64,000 bases of DNA from Rhodosporidiobolus odoratus (taxonomy: Eukaryota; Basidiomycota; Microbotryomycetes; Sporidiobolales; Sporidiobolaceae). Each line of letters starts with the position of its first letter. The stretch's first letter is position 1. Shown here in pieces: positions 33,774 to 45,861 of the stretch. The position numbers and the translations under genes were made by a program. The DNA lies in NCBI GenBank assembly GCA_034387635.1, contig JAOANU010000002.1, positions 1,240,001 to 1,304,000 of the forward strand, in the 5' to 3' direction. A model generated the notes under the pieces. The model had not been told where the DNA came from. It searched no databases and saw only the letters and a list, made by a program, of their open reading frames with translations.

Positions 33774-36700
33774 CTATCCTGGCAACACCCTTCCCATCGC
33801 TCCACCCAGTCCTAATCCTCCCAATCTCCCAGGTGGTGGCGGCTGGGATGGCGGAAGTGGTAACGAGGGATGTCTGATAGCGGTACCGTTCGGCGGTGCA
33901 GACAGGGCCAGAGTATTCGAAGCGTGTGCTGGTTGTGATACGGCATGGCGGAATTCGAGGGAGGCCGAATCTGTTTGCGCTGAGGAAGGAACGGCATAAT
34001 CGGCAGGTAAAGCACCACCTGCATCCACGCGACTCGGTCAGAGAGGCGGATGAAGACACGGTTTACCAATACAAGCGCCGGTAGACAAGGACTCACTCTC
34101 GCTCAGCGCAGTGCGCAGGATGAGGCCTGTGCGATCGAGAGAGTACAGGAATCGCAGAAGCTCGCGACACAGCTGCGAGCGTCACAAGCACCAGGATCAG
34201 CCGCCGAGTAGGCCTGAGGAGCGACACGCGAGAGAGCGAAAACGCACCGTCCATTCTCCTGCCTCCATCGCTGCCTTGAGCAGCTCGACAGTGTCCTTGC
34301 TGCTCTGCTCAAGCGGTTCGAGGTTATGCAGTACGAGTAGGTATGACGCAGCGATCTTGAGGTATCCTGCATCCATGCATTTCTACGGAGTAAAGCGGGC
34401 TGATTGATCAGCAAAGTGAGCGAGCGAGATAGGGAGGAAAGACATACCTCAAAAAGATCCCTCGGCTTGCCCACCACGTCGAATAGGAACTCCCACCTTG
34501 TCTGCTCCGTCTTCCTTGCACAGTTGACCACGACTTGCAGACACTCGTCGAAATGGTCGAGGAAGTCGATCACACGGGGAAGAACAGCAGTACCTGTTGC
34601 CGGCCCTGTCGCTGCGTCCGCTTCGTCTTCGAGTACGCCGTGAAGCAGGATCTCGAGTGCATGTGCGAAGTAGACGAGGTGTTGATAGTGCGAGGCGAAC
34701 AGGACAGCTTCTGGTAGTTGCGAGCGAGAGAGGTGAAAGCGAAGGATCGGTGGCAGAAAAAGGTGGGTCTGTGGCAGCGGTACAGGATTAGCGATACGCT
34801 AGCAGAAGTTTGTGCCACAGCGAGTGACTGCAAGGCGGAAATGACGTACGGTGGTGATTATTCGGAAGATGGCGAAGTCGAGCGACTTGCGAAGCGACGT
34901 TTCTTGATCAACGCCGACGATGATGCCCTTGTCCATCAGTACGGCTGCGGGCGAGGATTGTCGTCAGTCTGTAGACCTCAAACAATAGAGTCTGAACAGA
35001 GGGAGGGGAATCCGAGAGATACCTACCGAGCGGATAAAAGTCGAGGGGAATTGCCACGCTTTCCTTAACAGTTTCATATGCATCCCTCCTCGCGTCCACC
35101 CTCACCTTTTCAATTGTGAGCGCGTCCAACCAGATCCTGACCTTGCTCCCATCCCAGGCCCACAACGAGTTCTCTAGCGTTCCGATGCCGCGCAGATGGG
35201 TCCAGTAGAATTCGACGTGGTCCGCGAGGATCTGCAGGTCGTACTTGACTTCGTTGCTAGCAGCTCGCCGCGGTCGGAGAAGGACGAGACGGCCGGAGAT
35301 GAGGAAGATGATGGTGGCGACGTTGAGATCGTCTGCGGGGTCGCCAAAACCTGGAAAAGCAAGTTTGAGGGTATCAGTCTACGAGGGCGAAGTGGGTACG
35401 TATAAGGAGGAGACGCAAACGTACGCTGCTGGCTCTTTGGCACTAACCAGCTCGATCCACGAACCCTTCTTGGGTCTTTTACAACTCCTTCGAAGCCAAT
35501 GCTTCCACATTCTCGCAGGCGAGGCCCGTGATCGCGAGTCGAGCGGATCAAGAAGTGGTGGAAGGTGTTGTCAGCAGTGTAGAGAAGGAGAGACGAGTCG
35601 AAGACCGAGATGAGCAGAGGTTCCGACTCGAGTGGGTAGACCTCGAGTGAGTTTGTCAGAGAAAGGGGTTGATCGCGAAAGAACAATCGAAGCTGCAGAT
35701 CCCAGCGAATCAGGGTCGTCACTCGATGCACACCTTTTCACCATGAGGAGAACTAGCGCACCTGATGCTGCCCATTCTCCACGCAACCGACGATTAGCGT
35801 GCCGCCCCACCAGGCCATCCCTCCCACGACTCTCAAAGCGTCTTCCTCCCGTTCTTGCCCAAACAGCTTCCACCTCCCGCTCAACGCGTTGTAATGCGTC
35901 AATCCGCGTTGACCAGCAACAGCGATCAAGCGCGCGTCGGGCGATATCGAGGCGTAGCGGATAGGGTGCTGTGCGGCAATGTAACTTGCAGGTATCTGTC
36001 GGGATGGTATCGAGGCAATGTTCAATGAGTACGCGATCGGTCGGTGGACAGTCGAGAGAAAACCCACTTTGATGTGCTGCCAGACATCCGATTCCGGGTT
36101 GATGACGCTCAGATCAGGTTGGTCAGCTCCTCGGTATACGAGAACTCGATCGTCCATTTGGAGGAAAGCATTCCGGGTGTTGTCCTGCACGAAGCGATGT
36201 CAGAGCGTTTCACTGCAATACGAGACTAAAACGCACAGGAGTATGGGAGGAAGCGACGGCGCTCTTGGCGAAGGGAATGACGAAAAGCTGCTCGTCGTGC
36301 GGCTTCTTCTTCGGATGTATCGGTGGCGGGCACAGCACGAAAAGCTCGAGATTGCCGGGCGACCAGAACTGTGGAGGTAGCCTGTTCACCGCGGGAAGTT
36401 TCTAGTCTAGCTGGCGAGACGCACCAGGTTCCTCACTCCGTGTAAGAAATGATCTTCGAACGAATCACCTCGCTCGCCTTCAACTCCATGCCCTTCGAAT
36501 CCACCGCTACCAGCACTCGCAACGCTCCAAGCTCCGAGCCTTCCGTAAGCTGACCAAACGCTGAAGCCCTGCTGCCAGCCGAGCGCGAGTGCAAGGCCGT
36601 CAGAAGTCCTGAGATGAGCAGCACCGAGGGGTCCTTCGTCAGCCGCGGTGGGGAGATATGGAAGAGGGGAACACGCGTACCAAGATAGGCAGATCACTCT

Positions 36701-38527
36701 GCCTGTCGTCAAGCCGCTTGCGGTAGTGTTGAGGCTCTCCCGCAAAGATAGCGAGTGTGAGAAGGTGGGGCGCGACAAGGTCGATGCCTTGTTGGGAGAA
36801 ATGCTAAAAGCCGGCTCGAGGTTATAGAGTGAAACGGTGCCGCTGCGGGATCCTTCGGGATCAGTTGAGCTCGCCAGGAAGATAAGGCCCGAGAACTCAC
36901 TCCTCGCAGCCCACTGCGACTAGCCCGAGCTCCTCGTTGACACCGACAGCTTCCGTAGCGGCTTTCCCCTTGTCCAGCGCCTTTTCCTGAGCGTCTACCC
37001 ATGCTGCGCTGCCTATGGACTCACCGCCGGCACTCGGTGGCACTGTCGGATGGAAACATACGCCCTCCCATCTTCCCCTCGCGCTGCCTCCTTCAGACGA
37101 AAAGTCCGCCGCTGCAAGTTCTGCTGCGAGCGAAAGCGGCGCGAGTTCGCTCACTGCTGACAGCGGTGTCCGGGGTGGAGAGAGCGGAGAGCGGGGTGGA
37201 GCGGAGGATACAGAAGAGGGAGGTGGTCGAGTCCAGCGGACGAAGTAGGCTCGTCCGTCTGATGTGGAAAGAACAAAGGTTGTGGGCTGGGATGGGGATG
37301 CTGGCGTATGACGAGAGAAGTAGGAAGACGTGGATGAGCGCGAAGGCGTATATGGCGTCGCGGGCGGGACAGGAGACGCATCAGACATGGGCGCTAGCGG
37401 GGTCAGAGAGGTGATGGTGACTGCAGCGGCAAGTTAGCGATGCGCAGTTGGATGAGAGCAGCGCCCTGACTCACCCTCGCTGCTGTCTCGTCCAACGAGC
37501 CACTCCCACTCATCAAGCACGATCACCTCGCTTCCGGCCTCTCCACTGACACCGACTGGCAAGCCTTCCCAGGCTGAGCTTCGCCGTTGGTGCACCTTCT
37601 TCTCAGGAGTAGCCGGTGCATGTAGCGAGGTAGTGGACGAGTTTCGGGACGAGGAAGGCACAACGTTGATGAGGGGGAGACGGCCTGTCGAAGGCGTTTC
37701 TGGTGTAGGATTGGAAGGAAAAGGGACGACACGCAGAGAAGGCGGGTCTTGCACGGCGACGAGAAGTTCTGTTGAAGTGGTAGATACGCTGCACGCAGAT
37801 TGGAAAGAACAGGGCTGAGTTCCACGAGACAAACATCGGCCCCAAGGAAGGAAGGACCAGAACGTACCAGGATACTCCGTCTCCGATGGCCATCCCTCTC
37901 TCACCCTCACCCTTGAGTACCACGCCTTCTAACTCGCCACCCTCTCCCGGCCCGTCTGGCCAGACTTCTTTTGCTTTTTCTCCTCCGGGAAGCACGTAAA
38001 CTGCTCCGCTTTTCCTCATGCGAGTTGCCTCTCCCGTGCCGATGAGCGAGATGCTATATAGGAGGTGGTGGCCACCTGTGGTAGTCACAACGATCCGCCG
38101 AGAGCCGTGAAAGGTTACGGAAGCATTGCCGCCGTGTGTGCGCAAGGAAAGGGGAGTGCGTCGAAGTTTGGCAAGGACGACTTTCGGCTGAGAAGCGAGA
38201 GTCAGCCGGGCGCTCCGAGGAGAAGATAGGTTCCCTACGTACTCGTGTACTCCAGACGCTGACCTCCTCCCTGCCCAAAGCGGCCCATAAGGTTCTCCCC
38301 ACGCCGTCAGAATCTGCTTCGCTCTCAACCGCCGGTCCTCGCACTATGGCCAGTACTTCCTCTCCCTCTTCTTCCTGTACCCCACCTAAAGCGCCTTGAA
38401 ATTTTCCTCTGGAAGGGCGTCCTGGGGTCTTGTAGACTTGGGTCTTTGCTGGAGGAGATGGACCAGTCGGCAAGAATGAGGTAGACAAAGACAGCCGGGT
38501 AGTCGGCAGAGGGCTTGGAAAGTACAT
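33774..38527 (-). CDS. RIC1: RIC1, subunit of the Ric1-Rgp1 GEF for Ypt6/Rab6
   Basis: Golgi-localised guanine-nucleotide exchange subunit for Ypt6/Rab6, needed for endosome-to-Golgi retrieval. The start at 38527 reads MYFPSPLPTTRLSLSTSF, matching the MYF start of RIC1 proteins. The N-terminal half is WD40-like beta sheet: VVLAKLRRTPLSLRTHGGNA, HGSRRIVVTTTGGHHLLYSI, DGLALALGWQQGFSVWSAYG, LFWSPGNLELFVLC, RYASISPDARLIAVAGQRG and RVVGGMAWWGGTLIVGCVEN. The C-terminal RIC1 domain is clear: YFAHALEILLHGVLEDEAD, LPRVIDFLDHFDECLQVVVN, CARKTEQTRWEFLFDVVGKP, CMDAGYLKIAASYLLVLHNL and GEWTLCRELLRFLYSLDRTG. The tail is Pro/Ser-rich and stops at 33774. About a dozen introns. A long Ser/Pro insertion (36.9-37.8 kb) separates blades. 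Confidence 0.9.
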
Positions 38528-38810
38528 TGTGTTCCTTCTCGCCGTCTCAGCAGGGTTATCGCAGACTGTAATGAAGAGATTGATGAGGTGGAAGTGGGGG
38601 AAGTGAGAGTAGCGAGAAAGACATAGACTGACCCGGTTGTGACACCAGTTTACTGCTAGATCTCAATGTGACCCTCCAACAGCCCGTATGCACTTGCACG
38701 TATAGTCAACAGCGAGAGGGAAGCGTGCAAGAGTTGAAATTAACTTGTTCAATTCCTGCTCGACTCCAACTCGCTTGACTTCCATCCAGAAACGACCAGT
38801 GGCCAGGTCG
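38528..38810. promoter_or_regulatory. divergent promoter, RIC1 and Fta1-like gene
   Basis: 283 bp between two divergent starts. No conserved element recognised by eye. Confidence 0.5.
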
Positions 38811-40042
38811 ATGACCCGCTTTGCCCCCTACATCGATCCCTCTTCCCCTCCGCCTGTCCCCGAGCGATGGAAGAGGTCGCTCACCCCACTTCGTTCAACA
38901 TCAACAAATAACTCAGTAACACCCCAACCAGCCTACAAGGGGACAGACCGGAAGGGTAAAGGAAAGGCTAGACATATACGTAGAGGAGTAATAGCCAGTC
39001 AGGCGGAGGGGAACGCCTGGAAAGACATCGGTCAGTCATGTTACTCTTGCTCTGCCTCTAGTGAACCACGCTGAGTACGAATGCCTGCGTACTCTCCATG
39101 CTTGAAAACTACATCTCGTGTTCACTACGGGCAGACGCCCTGCTGGCCCAGTCCTTCACGATCCATCGCCTCTCTTTTTCCTCCCACCTCCCTTTTTCTT
39201 CCTCGTCGAGCGCAGCCTCCCTCGCCGACTTCAGCTCTTCCCTACTCGCGTTCCTCAAGCAACAGACCTCACTGGGTCACTTAGTAGGAGAAAGAGGCAA
39301 GACCATCGAGCGGGCCGAAGCGGGCTTCATCGACCTCCCGATGTTTGGCAAGCAGGGCAAGGGGGTCAGGCCGGTACTGCTCGAGATCGAGATCGAACGC
39401 GACGTATGTGACGAGGACAACGTCGCCAGCACATCCTCGGCCCCTCCAGCCAGTCGCCTCTCTACCTTCGTCTTCCTCCCAGCCTCGTCCAGTTCCGCGT
39501 TCCCCCTGCTCCTCACCAAGTCTCCCTCACCCAGCATCACATCCCTCGTCCACACGTTTCTTACTTCACGCTACGACGCCACAATCCTTCCCTTCCGCGT
39601 CCCACCGCCAGCTATGCTCGACCTGCTCGCAGACCTGTTCCTGCACCGCGACCAGTCTTTCGACGAGATTGAAGGCGAGATCGCCGAAGCGGACAAGGGC
39701 CTCGCCACGAACCTCACCTTCGCCTTCCCTCCCTCGATAGCGACAGAGGGGCTCAGTACGCTCACCCTAACCCTCCCGCCGCCGATCCTCCCGTTTCTCT
39801 CCTCCCCTGCTACCTCTTTCGCCACTGCCCTCTCTCGACATATTCACTCCATCGCGTCTATATCGTTGTCCTCACTCTTCCTCGTACGGCTTGGCGCGGG
39901 AAGAGGCACTTTCATCCATTCCGGCCATGGCGCGGGCGAGGGAGGTGCGAAGGTCAAGTTCTGTCGAGGTGCGGAAGAGGACGGCGAGCTAAAGAGGGTT
40001 CTGGAGGGGCTCGTGGCAGTAGCAGAGGGTCGGAAGCAATAG
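38811..40042 (+). CDS. candidate kinetochore CENP-L/Fta1-like protein
   Basis: About 370 residues. Exon 1 (38811-39030) encodes a disordered basic N-terminus (TDRKGKGKARHIRRGVIASQ). The simplest intron, 39031-39134 (GTCAGT...GGGCAG), joins ATC G to AC GCC CTG and gives IDALLAQSFTIHRLSFSSHL. An alternative uses two short introns around 39062-39088. Exon 2 ends at 40042. The C-terminal two thirds look globular: FVFLPASSSSAFPLLLTKSP, SITSLVHTFLTSRYDATILP, LTFAFPPSIATEGLSTLTLT and LPPPILPFLSSPATSFATAL. The order of a value-of-ligand PLLLT segment, a T..D..I.P.R segment and TLTLPPPIL recalls the CENP-L/Fta1 family of the inner kinetochore. I rate this assignment low, and the reading frame itself high. 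Confidence 0.5.
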
Positions 40043-40574
40043 AGAGTTCTGTTGCGCATACGGCGCGTTGTACAATCCGGCCTCTCGGAGTTTTTCTCAC
40101 GTATTTTTCGCTGCAGCTGACAAGGGCATTTCGTTCGGATCCGCCTCCTTCGAGCGGAGCAACGACGACAACCGCGAAAGAACGAGGCGATGATGCAGAG
40201 GAGGGACCGAGACTGAGGCCCTAAGGGTATGTACTACGAGAGACGGAGCTAGGTAATAGAATCATCATCAACAAAGGGTGATCAGAAGCGAAACGAGGCG
40301 AGACAAGGCGAAGACGGGGGCGAAACATGTATAAGAACGAAAAGCTATACGGGTCGAGGACGCAGACGAGTCACGCAGGCCCAGGGCGGCGTTTTGCGGA
40401 AAAAGGGAGAGTGGAAAGATAGGAAAAAGGAATAATGCTGAGAAATGCGAAAGAGATCAAAAGCGGGTGCGGTGGTTCATGGATGATTGAGAACTGGCAG
40501 CGAAAATGCTAGGTAAAGAGGCGCCATGCAAAGAAATGAGGGTGGTAGTCGAGCAGGAAGGACCGCCTGCGAGA
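40043..40574. other. convergent intergenic region
   Basis: 532 bp between converging stop codons. A/G-rich on the plus strand, no gene seen. Confidence 0.55.
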
Positions 40575-41808
40575 TTATGCGGCATGCGAAAAGGTGGTCG
40601 GGTCGTACGAGCCATCAGCACCAAATGTGGCAAGGAAGTCGGAGTAGTCAAACTGAGGACCATCCGCAGCGCTGGCAGCCATGTCAACATCCTTGGACAC
40701 TGCAGGGGCATCGAATGACGGAGCTGGGGCGGCAGCGGTCACCGCGGAAGAAAAGAGGGCGTCGAACTGCGATAGTAATGGACGGTCAGCAACGCGCGCA
40801 GGAAGAGATAAGAAAGAAAAGGGGCGCACCTGCTCCATCGAGAACTGCATGTCAGGCGTGGCGTTCAGATCAGATGTCCCGTGAACGGTCCCGGAGGCGG
40901 TAGGAAGAGGAGGTGCACCGGCGGCAGGACCGAGAGATTCGAGGAAAGCCGCAGCGTCGTCGAGGTTGATATGCGGTGCGGTAGAGAGTGCGACGGATGC
41001 ATGGACAGAGCCCGGCGTACCTGCGACCGAGGTCGTGGGCAGTTGAGGCAGCGACACCTCGTTAGGACTGTCGGTAAGATCGACGACGACGTTTGGTAGG
41101 AGCTGGAGGTCTTGGCCCTTGTTGGAGTTGGCGGATGAAGGTCGGCTAGATCCCTTAGTCGCGCGCTGTAGAAAGTGGGAAAGAGACAAATTTGTATCAG
41201 CAGTGTCGACTCAGCTGATGCATGTCAAACAGGACAAACCTTCTGGGGTACTCTGCCCTCGCCCTCGGCGTCTTCGACCTCAGGTACCGACTCCCTCCTT
41301 CTCTTCGTACCGAGAGGAGCGGACGACGACCCAGCCTCGCCATGCTGCGGCGGTGCGGGCGAGCCAGTCGCGACGGGAAGGGGGCTCTGCGCACCCCCTT
41401 GGCTCAAACTCTTCCTCCGGCCGGTGGTAGGGGGCGGCATACGCCCCTCTGCGCCGCCTCCGATCTTCTTAGCTCCGGCTTCGGGTAAGAGAACGTATTG
41501 CCTTCCTTCCGGAACGGGCGCGACCATTCCTTGCGGAATTGGTGCCCTGCCTCCGTGCTGCTGCACAGCCGACGCCATTTGGCTCTGCTGAGCGGCGACC
41601 AGTTTGGCCCGGTACTCGTTGCGAGCCTCGGTAGTCTTCTGCAGGCCAGTCGGAGAGTAGGCGAGCATCTGAGGCTGCGATGGAGACATAGCTGTGCGGA
41701 GCAGGAGATGTGAGTGAGCTGGGAGTCCACATAGGAGAAGGAAAGAAAAGAAACGCACAAGGGGACGCCAGAACTTGAGGACTTCCGGCAGCGGGCGGCA
41801 TCATCACC

Positions 41809-41840
<32 letters not shown>

Positions 41841-44569
41841 CTGGTGGTGATGGTATTGCTGCTGACGTGTTTGCTGCTCGCGTATCTGCTGCTCGCGTAT
41901 CTGCTGCTCGCGTATCTGCTGCGAGTTCTGACGGGCGAGGGCGGGAAGTGGCGCCTGGCCTTGAGGACGCGGAGAAACACGAGCAGAACCCGCCCGCCCT
42001 GCGTTGACCTGTGGCGGCTGAGGCGGCATGAGCCCCGCGTTAGGGCCCAAGGAGCTTCGGCGCTGCGATTGGGGTTGAGGCTGAACGGGGTGCACCTGCT
42101 GAAGCATCAAGGCATTGCCAATGGCCGGGCTGCCCATAGCGGGGTTTCCTGCCGCAATGCTCGAAGAACGGCGAGGCATCGGCGGCCTTTGCCCTTGCGC
42201 TACCAGCTGCACAGGCGGGCCTTGACCGATGGGACCCGGCGCCCTTGCCGCCACTCCTTGCCTAGGAAGCATCTGACCCGTAGGCGCGATGCGCACAGGC
42301 TGCTGCTTCGCCACAGCGACGGCGGCAGACGCTGCGCCAATGAAGGAGCGGGCGCCAGCGGCGCGAGTAGCGAGGTACGCCTGGGCGGCGGGGCTTCCGC
42401 CAACATTGCGTTTGGCTCGGTCAACCTCGCGGAATACGGCGTACCATCTGTAAAGGGCGCAAGAAACCGATGAGCACCGTCACAAGACGTAGGCGCTGAA
42501 AGAGCAGACGTACTCGAACAAGTGTCCGCTCGGAGAGTCGGAATCGACCCGGGCCTTCGGGATCCTCCCAACGTCCTTCCTCTCTTCTCCGTTCTTCCCC
42601 GGGCTTGTTCCCGCCTCGCTCGCGGTCCCATCCTCAGAGGTCGCCCTCAGCGATTCAAACCCGTACCTACTCTCAGCGCCTGAGCTAAGGCTGCTCGTCG
42701 AACCGACCGTGTCAGCGTTGGTGGGCTTGGGCTCGCCGTCGCCGTTCGCCGAAGTAGAGGCCGTCGAGCGAGTTGGGGAGAGGGTGGGAGAAGCTGGGTT
42801 ACCGTCTTTGGGGGCAGTGACGGCAGTCGGGGTCTTCTCTGAAACTTTAGCTTGGCCCTGAGTAGGCGACGAGAGCAAAGGCGAAGAGGTGCGGAACAGA
42901 GGCGTGGAGGTCGGGAGAGTCGCAGAGGAGGGACCGGAGGCCACAGCGGCGGGAGTAGAGGCAGGGAAAGAGAGACCCGAGGCGAGAGGGTGGGTAGGGA
43001 TGGAAGGGATGTCGGCTAAGAGGGCGGCGGCGGCGGTGTAGTATCCAGATTTCTGGAGGTAGTCGAGGACGTAGGCGCTGTAGTGTGGGATAGAGAAGAT
43101 CGCATGGTGCGGGAAGGAAGAGGTAAGCGCGCGAAGGCGGATTCAAGAGAATGTAGCCGAACGTACTGGAATTCGTCCCTCGCCTCCTGCCCAGGCTTCT
43201 GTACAGTAACCTTCCCAGCCCCGAACTGAGTCTGTACCCCGACCTGCGGTCTCCCTTCGGCTTTCTCCTCATCGACCGCCGTCAAAGTCGTCGCCGCAGC
43301 CGATGCGGACGTCGAGGTGGTGGCGAAGTCGACGACGCCCTCAGCTTGCTGTTGCATCTGCTGTGACTGCCGCAGTGCCTGAGGTTCAGGTTGCAGGACG
43401 AAGGGTTGTCCCAGAGCAGAAGGCGGTCTGGACAAGGCGACAACGTTCTCCGACGGGGTCGCCGAAGGCGCCGTCGAGCAAGCTCGAGCAGCGGCCTTCA
43501 TAGCCCCTTCCTCCTGCGCAGCAACGGGCGACGACGCAGTGAAGACGCTCATGCCCAAGCTGCTCTTCCTCCCGCTGGCCCTCGACAAGCTCCGCATATG
43601 CTCCATCACCGTCGATGGCGATTCTGCTTGAAGAGCTGGCCCTTGAACCGGTGCTTGAGGGAGAGCGAACTGACGCTGCCTCGCTTGTTGCTGCAACTGC
43701 TCCGCTTGTTCGAGAGCACTTGCGTGCGGCTGAGGTTGAGACTGCGAGTGGGATTGAGAGGACGCCGGCGCCCATGGCGGCGGCAACGAGGCCGCAATCG
43801 CGTGCTCAACGGTCGGTGATCGCTGCGGCTGAGTCGGGCGAGCCTGAGACTGCGGCTGAGGCTGAGGTCGAGGTTGAGCCGTCGAAGGGGGAAGAAATTG
43901 AGGTTGAGAGGGCGGCGGGGACGCATGGTAGACTGGTTGCGGTTGCGCCGTTTGAGAGGGATACCGGAGATGAGAAGAAGGAGAAGGACCGGTGGGCGCA
44001 CGGGCGTGAGGGTGAGGTGCCGGAGAAGGAGCATAGGCGGCCGCGGGCGACGGGGCGGCGAGTTGCTGCTGCTGGTGTTGTAGCTGCATGGCGTACCTCG
44101 GTTGCTGCTGAATTTGCTGTTGGACTTGCTGTTGGTTATGGTGCTGGTGCGAGAGATGGGCGGCATGTCTTGCCAGACCGGATGGGGACATTGCCGACGA
44201 TGGAGAAGGAATTGGCATTCCCGACGAACCGTAAGGACTGGGTGCGCCAACCATGCTACTAGGTGCCGATGCGTAGGTGGAATGTTGACGCTGATGGTGT
44301 TGAGGAGGTTGTTGCGAAAGTTGACCATGATAGGCGTGATGAGTCGCGTACCCCTGAGAAGCGGGCTGGGAAGAAATTGAAGGACCGGTTCCAGCAACCC
44401 CCCTCACCTGCGCCTGATAGGCCTGTTGAGTGTAGCCGGGGTGCTGCTGATGCGGGTGCGAGTAAAGTTGCGAGTGCGGCTGGGTTGGCTGGTTGTAGGC
44501 GACTCCGGCTGGCGAAGGCTGAAGTGGAATAGCGCTGGTCGGGTGAGGTTGACCACCGGTTGAGAACAT
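40575..44569 (-). CDS. FLO8/Som1-like LisH-domain transcriptional regulator
   Basis: Large Gln/Pro-rich regulator. Exon 1 (44569-43167) encodes 467 residues with polyQ, Pro/Ser and His stretches (QQQVQQQIQQQPRYAMQLQH). After an intron at 43078-43166 the LisH motif appears: AYVLDYLQKSGYYTAAAALL, ADIP. After a long Ser/Thr spacer comes the second conserved block of the FLO8/LUG/SSDP group, SPSGHLFEWYAVFREVDRAK. More Gln-rich sequence follows (REQQIREQQIREQQTRQQQ), a basic KRRRESVPEVEDAEGEG, and an acidic C-terminal end (DYSDFLATFGADGSYDPTTF) likely to be the activation domain. The stop is at 40575. Flo8 family members control filamentous growth and adhesion downstream of PKA. Targets here are unknown. 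Confidence 0.82.
41866..41925. repeat. 15-bp tandem repeat in the FLO8-like gene
   Basis: Unit CGTATCTGCTGCTCG repeated three times with degenerate flanking copies, encoding repeated REQQI on the minus strand. It lies next to a polyQ stretch near 41810-41850. Confidence 0.9.
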
Positions 44570-45861
44570 GACGTTCCGAGTGTAGAGCGTGTAGCTCAGT
44601 GGCTAGGTTGGATCGCGAGTGTAGGTAGGAAGAAAGAGAGTGAGCCGCGGAGCGGGATGAAATCCGAAAGGAGACTGGGGGCGGAGGACGAGAAACGGGG
44701 GTCGTTGCTGAGCGAGGTGAGACCGCGGAGGAGTCCAAACAGTCGGATGGGGAGGAAGGTGTGCTCTGTGTCCTTATCTGCCGTCCAGCTGACTGCCTTG
44801 CAGAAAGGAGAGAGAGAGAGAAGGCAAAGTGACGAGACTCGCGATAGAGCGAAGGCGAGCCGTTACAAGTGGAGGGAGACTGGGACAGGGTGAGGTCGGG
44901 TTGTGTCGGTAGCTAGAATTGCTAGACTGACCTTGACGAGTCGTATGGAACCGCCAGAGCGGATCGACGGGTGCGAGAGAACAGTCCGCCCACTGCGGAA
45001 TCGCCAACTCGTCTAGAGAAGACTGACAAATTTTCTCTCGTTTCCAGACTGGTTGTGTTTGGCTGTTACCGCTGACGCCTACCCGCTGAGCCCCCGTCTA
45101 CCTGTCCGTGAGCTCTGTCTGCCGCTGACGACCGTGCAGCATGCTCAGCTCTGACATCCTTTTCTTTCCGGTCCTCCGTTTTCTTCCTCTTCCGGAAACT
45201 TCATGCCACCTCGCCTGCTTCTCGGCTGTTCTTATCTCCCGCTCCACCCGTTCCCACCCATCCCCGTCTCGGCCCTCGCGGCCTGGACTCCCGCACCGTC
45301 TAGACAACGTTTGCACGCAACGTTCTCTCTTTTCTCGCCCGGTTCCCTTGGCTTCCTCCCTCTTTGGACGGAGTCGGCGAGACTCGGATGGCTAAGGAGG
45401 TTGACAATGGCACAGCTAGGTAAGAAAGAGAGAGAGAGAGACAGACGGAAGAAGACAAAACAAGCAGTCGAGCAAAAAAAAACCGAGGGACGAGGAGAGC
45501 CAGGGAAGTTAATAACAAGTTTTGGGGAGCGAGATGGAACGGCCAAGGGTGGGATGTATGAATGTAGCGTGTAGAGCATGTGGTAAGCAACGAAGGAAAG
45601 GAAGCAAACAAGGGTCTGCTAAGCGAAGTGTGAAAATGGTGCGAGACGACGAGAGTGTGCGAGACAAACAACCGAAGAACTGATATGGGAGAAGAAGCAC
45701 GACTGTCCGGGTGTGAGCGGCGGAAGGGAACGAAGAAGTGGGGTATCATCCAGCGGGCGACCGACGAACCGAGAACAAAACACAGAACCCAAGGGAAACC
45801 AAAACAAGCCAAGGAGAGAATGGAAAGAATGGAACGAACTAAGCCTCCGACTTCAACACCT
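44570..45861. promoter_or_regulatory. long upstream region of the FLO8-like gene
   Basis: 1.3 kb between two minus-strand genes, longer than usual here. FLO8-type genes often have long promoters. It contains GAGAGAGAGAGA runs near 44811 and 45429. No gene, RNA or repeat supported. Confidence 0.5.

Noticed and set aside
39098..39134. Alternative start MLENYISCS for the Fta1-like gene
   Set aside because: It lies inside a well-formed intron; splicing from the upstream exon gives a continuous frame, so the internal ATG is probably fortuitous. It remains possible as an alternative start.
38811..40042. Frameshift suspected in the Fta1-like gene
   Set aside because: The frame change is explained by an intron (39031-39134) with correct phase.
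43615..44262. 215-codon plus-strand frame
   Set aside because: Antisense shadow of the Gln/Pro-rich first exon of the FLO8-like gene.
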